From positions 25,661 to 37,847 of the forward strand of contig DAHE01000012.1 of the NCBI GenBank assembly GCA_002508315.1: a DNA stretch of 12,187 nucleotides, given 5' to 3'. Shown piece by piece: positions 5,462 through 11,700 of this stretch. A program made the position numbers and the translations under genes. This DNA is from Thermocladium sp. UBA166. GTDB taxonomy: Archaea; Thermoproteota; Thermoprotei; Thermoproteales; Thermocladiaceae. The notes under the pieces are model-generated. The model saw nothing but the letters and a program-made list of their open reading frames with translations, had not been told where the DNA came from and did no database searches. The stretch's first letter is position 1, and the number at the start of each line of letters is the position of its first letter.

Positions 5462-5493
5462 TGTTTTAACCTATCGGGGATTGAGGAGACGGA
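5462..5493. repeat. Dispersed repeat, copy B
   Basis: This is the partner of 3798-3830 (31 matching columns, one mismatch, one gap). Read on the plus strand it sits in an open frame that continues past the repeat to a TAG at 5513-5515 (FNLSGIEETEDPAFAG), the kind of short tail expected if the unit were the 3' end of a lost gene. A hairpin-like CCCTGC-CTTC-GCGGG follows at 5497-5511, loosely comparable with the hairpin that follows copy A. Confidence 0.65.
5463..5470 (-). promoter_or_regulatory. Putative cutA TATA box inside repeat B
   Basis: On the minus strand GTTAAAAC lies about 30 bp before ATG 5436. The gene has no Shine-Dalgarno sequence, so a nearly leaderless transcript from this element is likely. 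The same A/T run is present in repeat copy A, where no gene follows on that strand. Confidence 0.45.
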
Positions 5494-5568
5494 AGACCCT
5501 GCCTTCGCGGGATAGTTCACATTGAGGAATTTAATATTTTAATTAGTAGATGAACAGTTGCTCCCCGC

Positions 5569-6141
5569 TCATAGTGGAAGTGGAAGGCCGAGGATGACAC
5601 GGTATATTATTAATCCAATCCTCCAGGAGATCACTCCTATCAAGAAGCCCCCCACGCAGTCGCTTGGGTAGTGGGCTAGTAGGAGCACGCGGGATGTGGA
5701 TACTAAGGTTGCCTCGGCGATTAGGGGCAGCGATAATTGGGGTCCAAGGAGGGAGAGCGCCAGCAGTGATGCGCCCCACACAACGGAGCAGTGATTGCTT
5801 GGGAACGATGAGCCGCTGGCCGCGACTGCGTTTAGAGGCATCCCCTCGTAGGGCCTCCGCCTCCTCACCGCCTCCTTAACCGCCCTCCCCATTATTATTG
5901 ATGCGAGCATGGCTAGGGCGACCGTGATAGCCGCGGCCACCCTGCCCAGCCCAGCCATAGCGATGACCACGGCGGACCAGAAGGGCAGTCTGCCGTACCT
6001 AGTGAGCACTACCATTACCCGCCGAGCCCAACCCCCGCCCACGCCCGCCGCCCACGCCATGACCGGGTCCTCCAGCCTGCCGTACCGGATCACTGTTATG
6101 GATAGCGTCGCTAGGGCGATGGTCGCCATTATAATGATCAT
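5569..6141 (-). CDS. PAP2-family membrane phosphatase
   Basis: The 190-residue protein carries the three PAP2 motifs in order: K89-x6-R96-P97 (KEAVRRRRP), the P-S-x-H motif as SFPSNH (112-117), and S150-R-x5-H157-x3-D161 (SRVLLLAHYPSD). Five or six hydrophobic segments (about 2-18, 55-62 and 69-84, 120-134, 138-147, 163-180) place it in the membrane. PAP2 enzymes remove phosphate from lipid phosphates, isoprenyl diphosphates (for example dolichyl or polyprenyl diphosphate) or similar substrates on the outer face. A role in recycling archaeal lipid carriers is plausible but is inference. The start ATG 6141 lies 25 bp after a TATA-like run. The gene is 37 bp downstream of nadM on the same strand. 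Confidence 0.88.
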   Translation of the reverse strand: MIIIMATIALATLSITVIRYGRLEDPVMAWAAGVGGGWARRVMVVLTRYGRLPFWSAVVIAMAGLGRVAAAITVALAMLASIIMGRAVKEAVRRRRPYEGMPLNAVAASGSSFPSNHCSVVWGASLLALSLLGPQLSLPLIAEATLVSTSRVLLLAHYPSDCVGGFLIGVISWRIGLIIYRVILGLPLPL

Positions 6142-6160
6142 TCATGTTCAATCCATTCCC

Positions 6161-6172
6161 CCATTTTTAAGC
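6161..6172 (-). promoter_or_regulatory. TATA box of the PAP2 phosphatase gene
   Basis: On the minus strand the run CGCTTAAAAATG is centred 25 bp before ATG 6141, between nadM and the phosphatase gene. The phosphatase may therefore be transcribed from its own leaderless start even though it follows nadM closely. Confidence 0.5.
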
Positions 6173-6178
6173 GTGGCG

Positions 6179-6712
6179 CTACCACTTGAGGGGATCGGCT
6201 TCCCCGGCGGATATTACTCTAAGCCTTTCCACGGATCTCAACTCGTCAAGTATCTTCGCCACAGAGGGCGGCACCAATTCCCTCCACGACTCATCCCCAT
6301 CCATCATCTTCTTCCTGACGAGGGTCGACACGTATATATCCCTCGAGAAGAGGGGCTGCTGCACTACTCTATATCCAGCGTTCTTGAGCAGCATGGCCAC
6401 GAATTGATTGCCGGTGTACGCCACATCGAACGGCGGAACGTATGACTCCAAGTACTTCACCCAGGAATGATTGTTCTCGAAATTGTTGAGGGGGATCATG
6501 ATGACCCGTCCCAGATCCGCTCCGGCCTCCTTGAGGGCGGCCCTAAGCATGAGCACCCGCTCCCCGGCGGTGAAGGGATCCTTCTCCGAATAATTGAATT
6601 GAGCGGACCCCACCACTATTATGAGTTCATCTACTTCGTCCAATATGTGCTGGATGGCCTTCACGTGTCCCCAATGAGGGGGCTGGAACCGTCCTATGAA
6701 TAATCCCCGCAT
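6179..6712 (-). CDS. nadM: Nicotinamide-nucleotide adenylyltransferase, archaeal type
   Basis: The 177 residues match archaeal NMN adenylyltransferase. The enzyme joins NMN (or its acid form) with ATP to make NAD, the last step of both synthesis and salvage in archaea. The nucleotidyltransferase (H/T)xGH signature is GRFQPPHWGH (7-16). SAQ (36-38) and PFTAGER (46-52) form the characteristic archaeal block, PPFDVAYTGN spans 93-102, and the C-terminal ISSTxIR-type motif appears as YVSTLVRKKM (127-136). Between SAQ and PFTAGER the sequence FNYSEKD replaces the more usual KSHTxxN. The start at 6712 lies 25 bp after a TATA-like element. The promoter overlaps one arm of a perfect 9-bp inverted repeat, so regulation by a dimeric repressor is possible. 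Confidence 0.93.
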   Translation of the reverse strand: MRGLFIGRFQPPHWGHVKAIQHILDEVDELIIVVGSAQFNYSEKDPFTAGERVLMLRAALKEAGADLGRVIMIPLNNFENNHSWVKYLESYVPPFDVAYTGNQFVAMLLKNAGYRVVQQPLFSRDIYVSTLVRKKMMDGDESWRELVPPSVAKILDELRSVERLRVISAGEADPLKW

Positions 6713-6719
6713 TGATTCG

Positions 6720-6769
6720 GCGTAAAGGCAGTGAAAATAAGCTTTGAGGAGATTTTTTCCCCTTTACGC
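6720..6769. promoter_or_regulatory. Widely spaced inverted repeat in the nadM promoter region
   Basis: GCGTAAAGG (6720-6728) and CCTTTACGC (6761-6769) are exact reverse complements. Their centres lie 41 bp apart, about four helical turns. The near arm covers the likely transcription start of nadM and the far arm lies upstream of its TATA box. Candidate operator. Confidence 0.45.
6733..6742 (-). promoter_or_regulatory. TATA box of nadM
   Basis: On the minus strand GCTTATTTTC is centred about 25 bp before ATG 6712, between the two arms of the inverted repeat. No ribosome-binding site is seen, in keeping with a leaderless transcript. Confidence 0.5.
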
Positions 6770-6805
6770 ATATCTGGGAGGCATTGGCAACTTCATGGGC
6801 AAATG

Positions 6806-6816
6806 CTTAAAATATA
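6806..6816 (+). promoter_or_regulatory. TATA box of the ATP synthase F-E-A operon
   Basis: CTTAAAATATA is centred 26 bp before ATG 6837, the first gene of the operon. It is among the clearest TATA boxes in the window and implies a leaderless atpF message. Confidence 0.65.
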
Positions 6817-6836
6817 CGAGCAGCGCATGAAATTCG

Positions 6837-7136
6837 ATGAGGGTGGTAACGATTGGGGATGATAGGACGGTCACCGCGCTCAAGTTGCTGGGCGTAGAGG
6901 GCTACGCCGTTAAGTCGCCGGGAGACGCCGTCAAGCTAATCAATTCGTTTCTGGAGGACCCCGAGGTGGCGGGGATCTTCATCTCGTCATCCATAATGGA
7001 GAGCATAAGGGATTACGTCGATAAGGTAAAGGAGAGGCGGAGGACCCCCATGTTGATGGAGTTTCCATCCCTGGAGGGAGCGGAGTATAAGCCAATTGAT
7101 TACTTAAAAACCCTCAGGTCCGCATTGGGTATGTAA
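6837..7136 (+). CDS. atpF: A-type ATP synthase subunit F
   Basis: The 99-residue protein has the length and fold pattern of archaeal A-ATP synthase subunit F, a small Rossmann-like domain of the central stalk. MRVVTIGDDRTVTALKLLGV is the typical start, AGIFISSSIMESIRDYV (about 45-61) matches the GI(I/L)FI... segment, and RTPMLMEFPS (about 69-78) matches the P.IVEIPS segment. The subunit rotates with subunit D inside the A3B3 head. It opens the operon and ends one base before the start of subunit E, so translation is coupled. Transcription should begin at a TATA box 26 bp upstream. Confidence 0.9.
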   Translation: MRVVTIGDDRTVTALKLLGVEGYAVKSPGDAVKLINSFLEDPEVAGIFISSSIMESIRDYVDKVKERRRTPMLMEFPSLEGAEYKPIDYLKTLRSALGM

Positions 7137-7137
7137 T

Positions 7138-7734
7138 ATGAGCGATAGAGTCATCAATCTAATAGAGGACGTGTTCAAGAGGCTTCGGGACGAGGTGGAT
7201 ACTTGGTCGTCGGACCTCAACCTGAAGCTGGAGGCCGAGCTGGGCGGATTCGTTGATTCCCTCCTGGCAAAGTACAGGGATGAGGCGCGCGAGGTGGATA
7301 GGGCGGCCCAGCTTAAGCTGGAGCAGGAAATGTACGAGGCAACGCTGAAGCTGAAGGCGGAGCGACTCAAGGTGCTGGGCAGCATATACGATGAAGTGAC
7401 CACCGCGGTCAGGGGGGAAGTTATGAAGAGGAGAAACACGCCTCAATACGCGAAGCTATTGAGCTCTCTCCTCGAGGAGGCCGTTGAAGTGATTCAATCT
7501 AATGAGGCCAAGATAACATGCTCCCCCCTCGACTTCGAGACAATTAAGGCGCTGGGATCCGAGAGGGGGTTGAGGCTGACCTTAGAGGCTGGGCCCGAGG
7601 ATATGTTGGGCTTCAAGGCGAGCAGCTTGGATGACTCCATAACCTATGATGCCACGCTGGACTCAATACTTTCATTGATGAGTGAAAACATTAAAAACAT
7701 CATAGAGAAGGCAGCAGAGGAGGATGCAGAGTGA
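7138..7734 (+). CDS. atpE: A-type ATP synthase subunit E
   Basis: The 198 residues match subunit E, part of the peripheral stalk that holds the A3B3 head against rotation. The N-terminal half (about 1-100) is a long charged helix suited to coiled-coil pairing with subunit H (for example ELGGFVDSLLAKYRDEAREV). The C-terminal half is the globular domain, including the typical TPQYAKLLSSLLEEAVE near 100-116. The gene starts one base after atpF, and its TGA overlaps the GTG start of atpA, so the three genes are tightly coupled. The partner subunit H gene is not seen in the window. Confidence 0.88.
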   Translation: MSDRVINLIEDVFKRLRDEVDTWSSDLNLKLEAELGGFVDSLLAKYRDEAREVDRAAQLKLEQEMYEATLKLKAERLKVLGSIYDEVTTAVRGEVMKRRNTPQYAKLLSSLLEEAVEVIQSNEAKITCSPLDFETIKALGSERGLRLTLEAGPEDMLGFKASSLDDSITYDATLDSILSLMSENIKNIIEKAAEEDAE

Positions 7735-9536
7735 GCCAGAGCGGTAAGGTATTAGTCATAAATGGACCGGTGGTGAAGGCTGAGCTCCCCGGCGCTAAGC
7801 TTTACGAGTTGGTGTTCGTGGGCGGCATGGGATTATTCGGGGAGGTGGTTAGGATACAGGGGGATGTGGCTTTCATACAAGTCTACGAGGACACCACAAA
7901 CCTAAGCCCCGGGGAGCCCGTGTCGAGGACCGGTGAAATGCTCAGCGCGTGGCTTGGCCCCGGCATAATAGGCCAGGTGTATGATGGAGTCCAGAGACCA
8001 CTTAAATTGATTTACGATGCGACGGGGCGGCCCTTCATAGCGAGGGGGATCAATTACGACAAGGCAAGCCCGCTTGACTTCGGCAAGAAGTGGAGGTTCC
8101 AGCCCAGGGTTAAGGCAGGCGACGAAGTGAGTCCAGGGCAAGTGATAGGCGTGGTGCAGGAGACTCCATTAATCGAGCATAGAATAACGTATCCCCCGCT
8201 CCCAGGGAATAGGAAGGGCACCGTGAAGAGCGTATCGCCGGAGGGTGACTACTCGATAGATGAGGCGGTGGCGGAGGTGGACGTTGGCGGGGGCAGCATC
8301 GTGGCGGTGAAGATGTGGCACAAGTGGCCGGTGAGGGTGCCGCGGCCCTTCAGAGAGAAGCTGCCGCCCAGCGATCCATTGATAACGGGGGTCAGGGTGA
8401 TAGATACTATATTCCCCATAGCCAAGGGAGGCGCCGCCGCCATTCCGGGACCCTTCGGCAGCGGGAAGACCGTTACCATCAGGACGTTGATGATGTACGC
8501 CGAGACCCAGTTCGGCATACCGGTCCTCTGCGGGGAGAGGGGAAACGAGGCGGCAGATGCATTGCAAGGCCTCCTCAAGTTGAAGGACCCCAACACGGGG
8601 CGGCCGCTCTTGGAGCGGACCACCATAATAGTGAACACCTCCAACATGCCCGTCGCCGCCAGGGAGGCATCCATCTACATGGGCGCAACGATAGCTGAGT
8701 ACTTCAGGGATCAAGGATATGATACGTTGATGATGGCTGACTCCACGTCCCGCTGGGCTGAGGCGATGAGGGAGGTCGCGCTCAGAATCGGGGAGATGCC
8801 GTCCGAGGAGGGGTTCCCGGCCTATCTACCCACCAGACTGGCCGAGTTCTACGAGAGGTCTGGGAGGGTGAAGCTAATGGGTGGCGGGGAGGGGTCCCTC
8901 ACAATAGCGGCATCCGTCAGCCCACCGGGCGGTGATTTCACGGAGCCAGTCACGTCTCACACGCTTAGATTCATAGGGGCCTTCTGGCCGCTGGACGCTA
9001 GCCTGGCCTACGCTAGGCACTACCCAGCGATAAACTGGTTGAGGGGGTTCAGCAGGTACGTGGACACCATAGCTGAGTGGTATAGGGGCAAGGTGGCCGA
9101 GGACTGGGTTCAGATAAGGAGCGAGGCCATGTCAGTGCTCACGCGCGAGGCTGAGCTGCAGGAGATAGTCAGAATACTGGGGGTCGAGGCGCTCAGCGAG
9201 GGCGAGAAGCACATGCTTAACTCGGCCTACATGATAAAGGAGGGATTCCTGAAGCAGGACTCCTATAACCCGGTCGATGTTCACTCGCTGCCCCCCAAGC
9301 AGTACTGGCTCCTGAGGCTGCTGGTTGATTTCTATAGGAAGGGGTTGGACGCCATAAAGTCCGGAGTCCCCGCCAATGCGTTGAGGGAGATGGATATGGC
9401 CAAGAAACTGCCGAGGCTGAGGATGGAGGTGAAGAACGAGGATTACAAGCTGCTGGAGAAGTACGATGAGGAGCTAATCAATGGGATAGAGACGCTGAAG
9501 AAGCAATCAAGCAGGGGCGCCCAGCTTAACGCTTAG
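7731..9536 (+). CDS. atpA: A-type ATP synthase catalytic subunit A
   Basis: The 601 residues match the catalytic A subunit. The N-terminal beta-barrel (about 5-75) precedes the non-homologous insertion that marks A subunits (about 115-205, with RITYPPLPGN at 151-160). The nucleotide site has the P-loop GPFGSGKT (240-247), CGERGNE (267-273, with catalytic-type E269 and R270) and the Walker B region LMMADSTSRWAEAMRE (333-348). VSPPGGDF (396-403) is also characteristic. The start is GTG 7731, overlapping the subunit E stop in the pattern GTGA. With B subunits it forms the head that makes or splits ATP with ion flow. The genes for subunits B and D, which follow A in many archaea, are not next here; a gene on the other strand follows and overlaps its last 30 bases. 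Confidence 0.97.
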   Translation: MSQSGKVLVINGPVVKAELPGAKLYELVFVGGMGLFGEVVRIQGDVAFIQVYEDTTNLSPGEPVSRTGEMLSAWLGPGIIGQVYDGVQRPLKLIYDATGRPFIARGINYDKASPLDFGKKWRFQPRVKAGDEVSPGQVIGVVQETPLIEHRITYPPLPGNRKGTVKSVSPEGDYSIDEAVAEVDVGGGSIVAVKMWHKWPVRVPRPFREKLPPSDPLITGVRVIDTIFPIAKGGAAAIPGPFGSGKTVTIRTLMMYAETQFGIPVLCGERGNEAADALQGLLKLKDPNTGRPLLERTTIIVNTSNMPVAAREASIYMGATIAEYFRDQGYDTLMMADSTSRWAEAMREVALRIGEMPSEEGFPAYLPTRLAEFYERSGRVKLMGGGEGSLTIAASVSPPGGDFTEPVTSHTLRFIGAFWPLDASLAYARHYPAINWLRGFSRYVDTIAEWYRGKVAEDWVQIRSEAMSVLTREAELQEIVRILGVEALSEGEKHMLNSAYMIKEGFLKQDSYNPVDVHSLPPKQYWLLRLLVDFYRKGLDAIKSGVPANALREMDMAKKLPRLRMEVKNEDYKLLEKYDEELINGIETLKKQSSRGAQLNA

Positions 9537-10058
9537 GATGGCCATTATATCGATGAATTCATTATCGCCGCAGACCCCTATCAATGAATCCCCGCACTCC
9601 GATGCTTCCTTAAGGTTCCTGCTTAGCTCCGCATCCATGTCGCTGACCTTGAATGGAGTCATGGGTATCACCACGTCCCCGCATTCATTCCTCATTATTA
9701 TGGCCGCCTTGCACCCATGCCTCACCAATTCATCCCTGAGGCCAACCACGTCATTGGGCATCACCTTGGCGACGGCCACCATACAGGCCGCGTGCTTGGC
9801 CCTTAGCAATCGCGAGAGGTCGATCTGGATCAATTTCCGCACGCCGGCTTCATCCAAGTACCTCCGCAGCTCCATTCTCCCCCTCTGCGTTACGTAGCTG
9901 CCCGACCTCTTGGACTCCACCAGCCCCTTGGCCTTCAACTCATTTAATCTATCCCTTATGAAGCCCTCCCCCAAGCCGCTGAGCTTGGCCAAGTAATACC
10001 TGCCCGCCCCCTCGTGGAAATCCATCATTATTAACATAGCTGCCTCCACGGCATTCAT
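9507..10058 (-). CDS. Winged-helix protein with DUF4443-like C-terminal domain
   Basis: The 183-residue protein starts with a winged-helix domain: GRYYLAKLSGLGEGFIRDRL (about 18-37) is the helix-turn-helix, and ELKAKGLVESKRSGSYVTQR continues into the wing. The remaining part (about 85-175) is a small alpha/beta domain with VVGLRDELVRHGCKAAIIMR, GDVVIPMTP and a final SLIGVCGDNEFIDIM, resembling the archaeal DUF4443 domain that often follows such HTH domains. It is probably a ligand-responsive regulator; ligand and targets are unknown. The gene overlaps the end of atpA by 30 bp, tail to tail, and faces cysS head to head. Its TATA box is half of a perfect palindrome 28 bp upstream, so self-regulation or control of cysS is possible. 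Confidence 0.75.
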   Translation of the reverse strand: MNAVEAAMLIMMDFHEGAGRYYLAKLSGLGEGFIRDRLNELKAKGLVESKRSGSYVTQRGRMELRRYLDEAGVRKLIQIDLSRLLRAKHAACMVAVAKVMPNDVVGLRDELVRHGCKAAIIMRNECGDVVIPMTPFKVSDMDAELSRNLKEASECGDSLIGVCGDNEFIDIMAILSVKLGAPA

Positions 10059-10078
10059 ACGTCATATAGAATTGCAAA

Positions 10079-10092
10079 GCTTTTTAAAAAGC
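10079..10092. promoter_or_regulatory. Palindromic TATA element between the HTH gene and cysS
   Basis: GCTTTTTAAAAAGC is a perfect 14-bp palindrome. It sits 28 bp before the start of the divergent winged-helix gene, and transcription on the other strand would begin near 10113, ahead of cysS. It may act as a shared TATA box or as an operator that covers one. Confidence 0.5.
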
Positions 10093-10155
10093 GTGTTAAT
10101 GGAGGCATCGGGGACCTGCTTGTATGGGATAAGCAAGGATAAGTACGCCGGCGCC

Positions 10156-11613
10156 ATGGAGCTGCCGCTGTCCATTTTCAACACCGCCACTAAATCCATG
10201 GAGAGGATCACCTTATTGAAGGCGGGACTGGCGAGGGGGTACGTGTGCGGCTTGACTCCGCAATCATCGATGCACGTGGGGCACGCCAGAACTATTGTGT
10301 TCTTCGACGTGTTCAGGAGGTATCTGGAGTACTTGGGCTTGGACACCAGGTTAGTCACTAACTTCACTGACGTTGATGATAAAATAATAGAAAAAGCCAA
10401 GCAGGAGTTCGGAGGCGAGGCGATAGAGAGGTGGTACGATGTTCCGAAGCGGTACATTGAGGAGTACTTCAAGGTGGTGGATGCGCTCTACGTGAGGAGG
10501 GCTTATGCTTATCCTAAGGTAACTGATAATATAGGCGACATGATAAAATGGATAGAGATGCTGATAAGGAAGAACGCCGCGTACGTGTCCAACGGTTCCG
10601 TTTACTTCGATATAAGCAGGGTTCCCGATTACGGTGATTTCTCGGGCCAGAAGATACAGGACCTGGAGGCTGGGGCCAGGGTTGAGCCGGAGCCAGGCAA
10701 GAGGGGGAGTCTCGACTTCGCTCTCTGGAAAGCTTGGAAGGAGGGGGAGCCGTGGTGGTCCAGCCCGTGGTCGCCCGGGCGGCCGGGGTGGCACTTGGAG
10801 TGCGTCACCATGTCGACGAAGTACTTGGGGGCGCCGTTTGACTTCCATGGAGGCGGACAGGACTTGATATTCCCCCACCACGAGAATGAAGTGGCCATAG
10901 CTAGGGTTGCATTCGGCGTCAAGTACTTCGCCAAGTATTGGATGCACGTTGGATACGTCACAATGGGCGGCGAGAAGATGAGCAAGTCCGTCGGCAACGT
11001 GATCACAGCCAAGGAAGCGCTCAGCAGGCATGATGGCGAGGCACTCAGGCTTTACTATATGATGACTCATTACAGAAAGCCCATGGAGTTCACCATGGAG
11101 GGGCTGGACTCCGTTCAAGCCACCTTGAGGGGATTATATGCAAGCTATGATTATGCTATTCAATTAATAAACGAGGCAAAGGATGGGGAGGGGCCCGACG
11201 ATGAGTCTGTAAAAACGGCGGTGGACTACATGGTAAAGATAGAGCAGGCCCTAAACGATGACATGAACACCCCCCAAGCGGTGTCCAATTTAGTGTTGTT
11301 ATCCAACTACATAAATTCACAGGTGCTGTATAAGGGAGATAAACTGACCAAGTACGCGTTATCCACCATCCTCAACATTCTTGGATACGCTGGACAGATA
11401 TTCGGCATATTCAACAGGACGATGCTGCCGCCTAAGCTGGTGGACGCCGTGAACGCAATGATTAAGGTGAGGCAACGGCTCCGTGAGGCTAGGCTATTCG
11501 ATGCCGCCGACGAGATGCGTAGGGAGCTGGAGGACATGGGGGTCGTGATTAACGACGCGGGAAAGCGAACCTATTGGTTCATAGACAGGGAGAAGCTATC
11601 CCCCACATCCTGA
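10156..11613 (+). CDS. cysS: Cysteinyl-tRNA synthetase
   Basis: The class I enzyme charges tRNA-Cys. From ATG 10156 it has 485 residues. The HIGH motif is HVGH (40-43), and the KMSKS loop is complete (274-278). The zinc ligands C31, C216, H241 and E245 are all present (YVCGLT, LECVTMS, FPHHENE). NFTDVDDKII (69-78) is also diagnostic. I prefer 10156 because MELPLSIFNTATK lines up with the usual CysRS N-terminus. The in-frame ATG 10099 or TTG 10120 would add 19 or 12 residues, and 10099 lies too close to the palindromic TATA element for a leaderless start. The C-terminal part (about 355-485) is the helical bundle plus a short anticodon-binding tail. The presence of CysRS means the organism need not rely on the SepRS/SepCysS route. 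Confidence 0.96.
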   Translation: MELPLSIFNTATKSMERITLLKAGLARGYVCGLTPQSSMHVGHARTIVFFDVFRRYLEYLGLDTRLVTNFTDVDDKIIEKAKQEFGGEAIERWYDVPKRYIEEYFKVVDALYVRRAYAYPKVTDNIGDMIKWIEMLIRKNAAYVSNGSVYFDISRVPDYGDFSGQKIQDLEAGARVEPEPGKRGSLDFALWKAWKEGEPWWSSPWSPGRPGWHLECVTMSTKYLGAPFDFHGGGQDLIFPHHENEVAIARVAFGVKYFAKYWMHVGYVTMGGEKMSKSVGNVITAKEALSRHDGEALRLYYMMTHYRKPMEFTMEGLDSVQATLRGLYASYDYAIQLINEAKDGEGPDDESVKTAVDYMVKIEQALNDDMNTPQAVSNLVLLSNYINSQVLYKGDKLTKYALSTILNILGYAGQIFGIFNRTMLPPKLVDAVNAMIKVRQRLREARLFDAADEMRRELEDMGVVINDAGKRTYWFIDREKLSPTS

Positions 11614-11665
11614 CCTCGTAATCATTACCTCCCAAACCCCCTCCGCCGGCGCGGCGTTAAGATCA

Positions 11666-11679
11666 ATATTTATATAAAT
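11666..11679 (+). promoter_or_regulatory. TATA box of the geranylgeranyl-reductase-like gene
   Basis: ATATTTATATAAAT is centred about 28 bp before ATG 11701. This decides for the ATG at 11701 over the TTG at 11683, which would lie only about 10 bp after the element. Confidence 0.6.
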
Positions 11680-11700
11680 GCCTTGAAGCAATCATGGGAA

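Noticed and set aside
3798..5493. CRISPR array
   Set aside because: Only two copies of the repeat exist, 1.6 kb apart with genes between them, so there is no array. A solitary-repeat origin remains possible and is reported as a finding.
5437..5520. 28-residue N-terminal extension of CutA
   Set aside because: The CutA fold begins at the ATG 5436, and the extension would be translated from the repeat and promoter region.
5909..6445. 178-residue plus-strand ORF
   Set aside because: It is antisense to both the PAP2 phosphatase and nadM, which carry complete motifs.
8169..8714. 181-residue minus-strand ORF within atpA
   Set aside because: It is the complement of the strongly conserved catalytic core of subunit A.
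10072..10155. 28-residue N-terminal extension of cysteinyl-tRNA synthetase
   Set aside because: It would start before the palindromic TATA element; alignment with the usual CysRS N-terminus favours ATG 10156.
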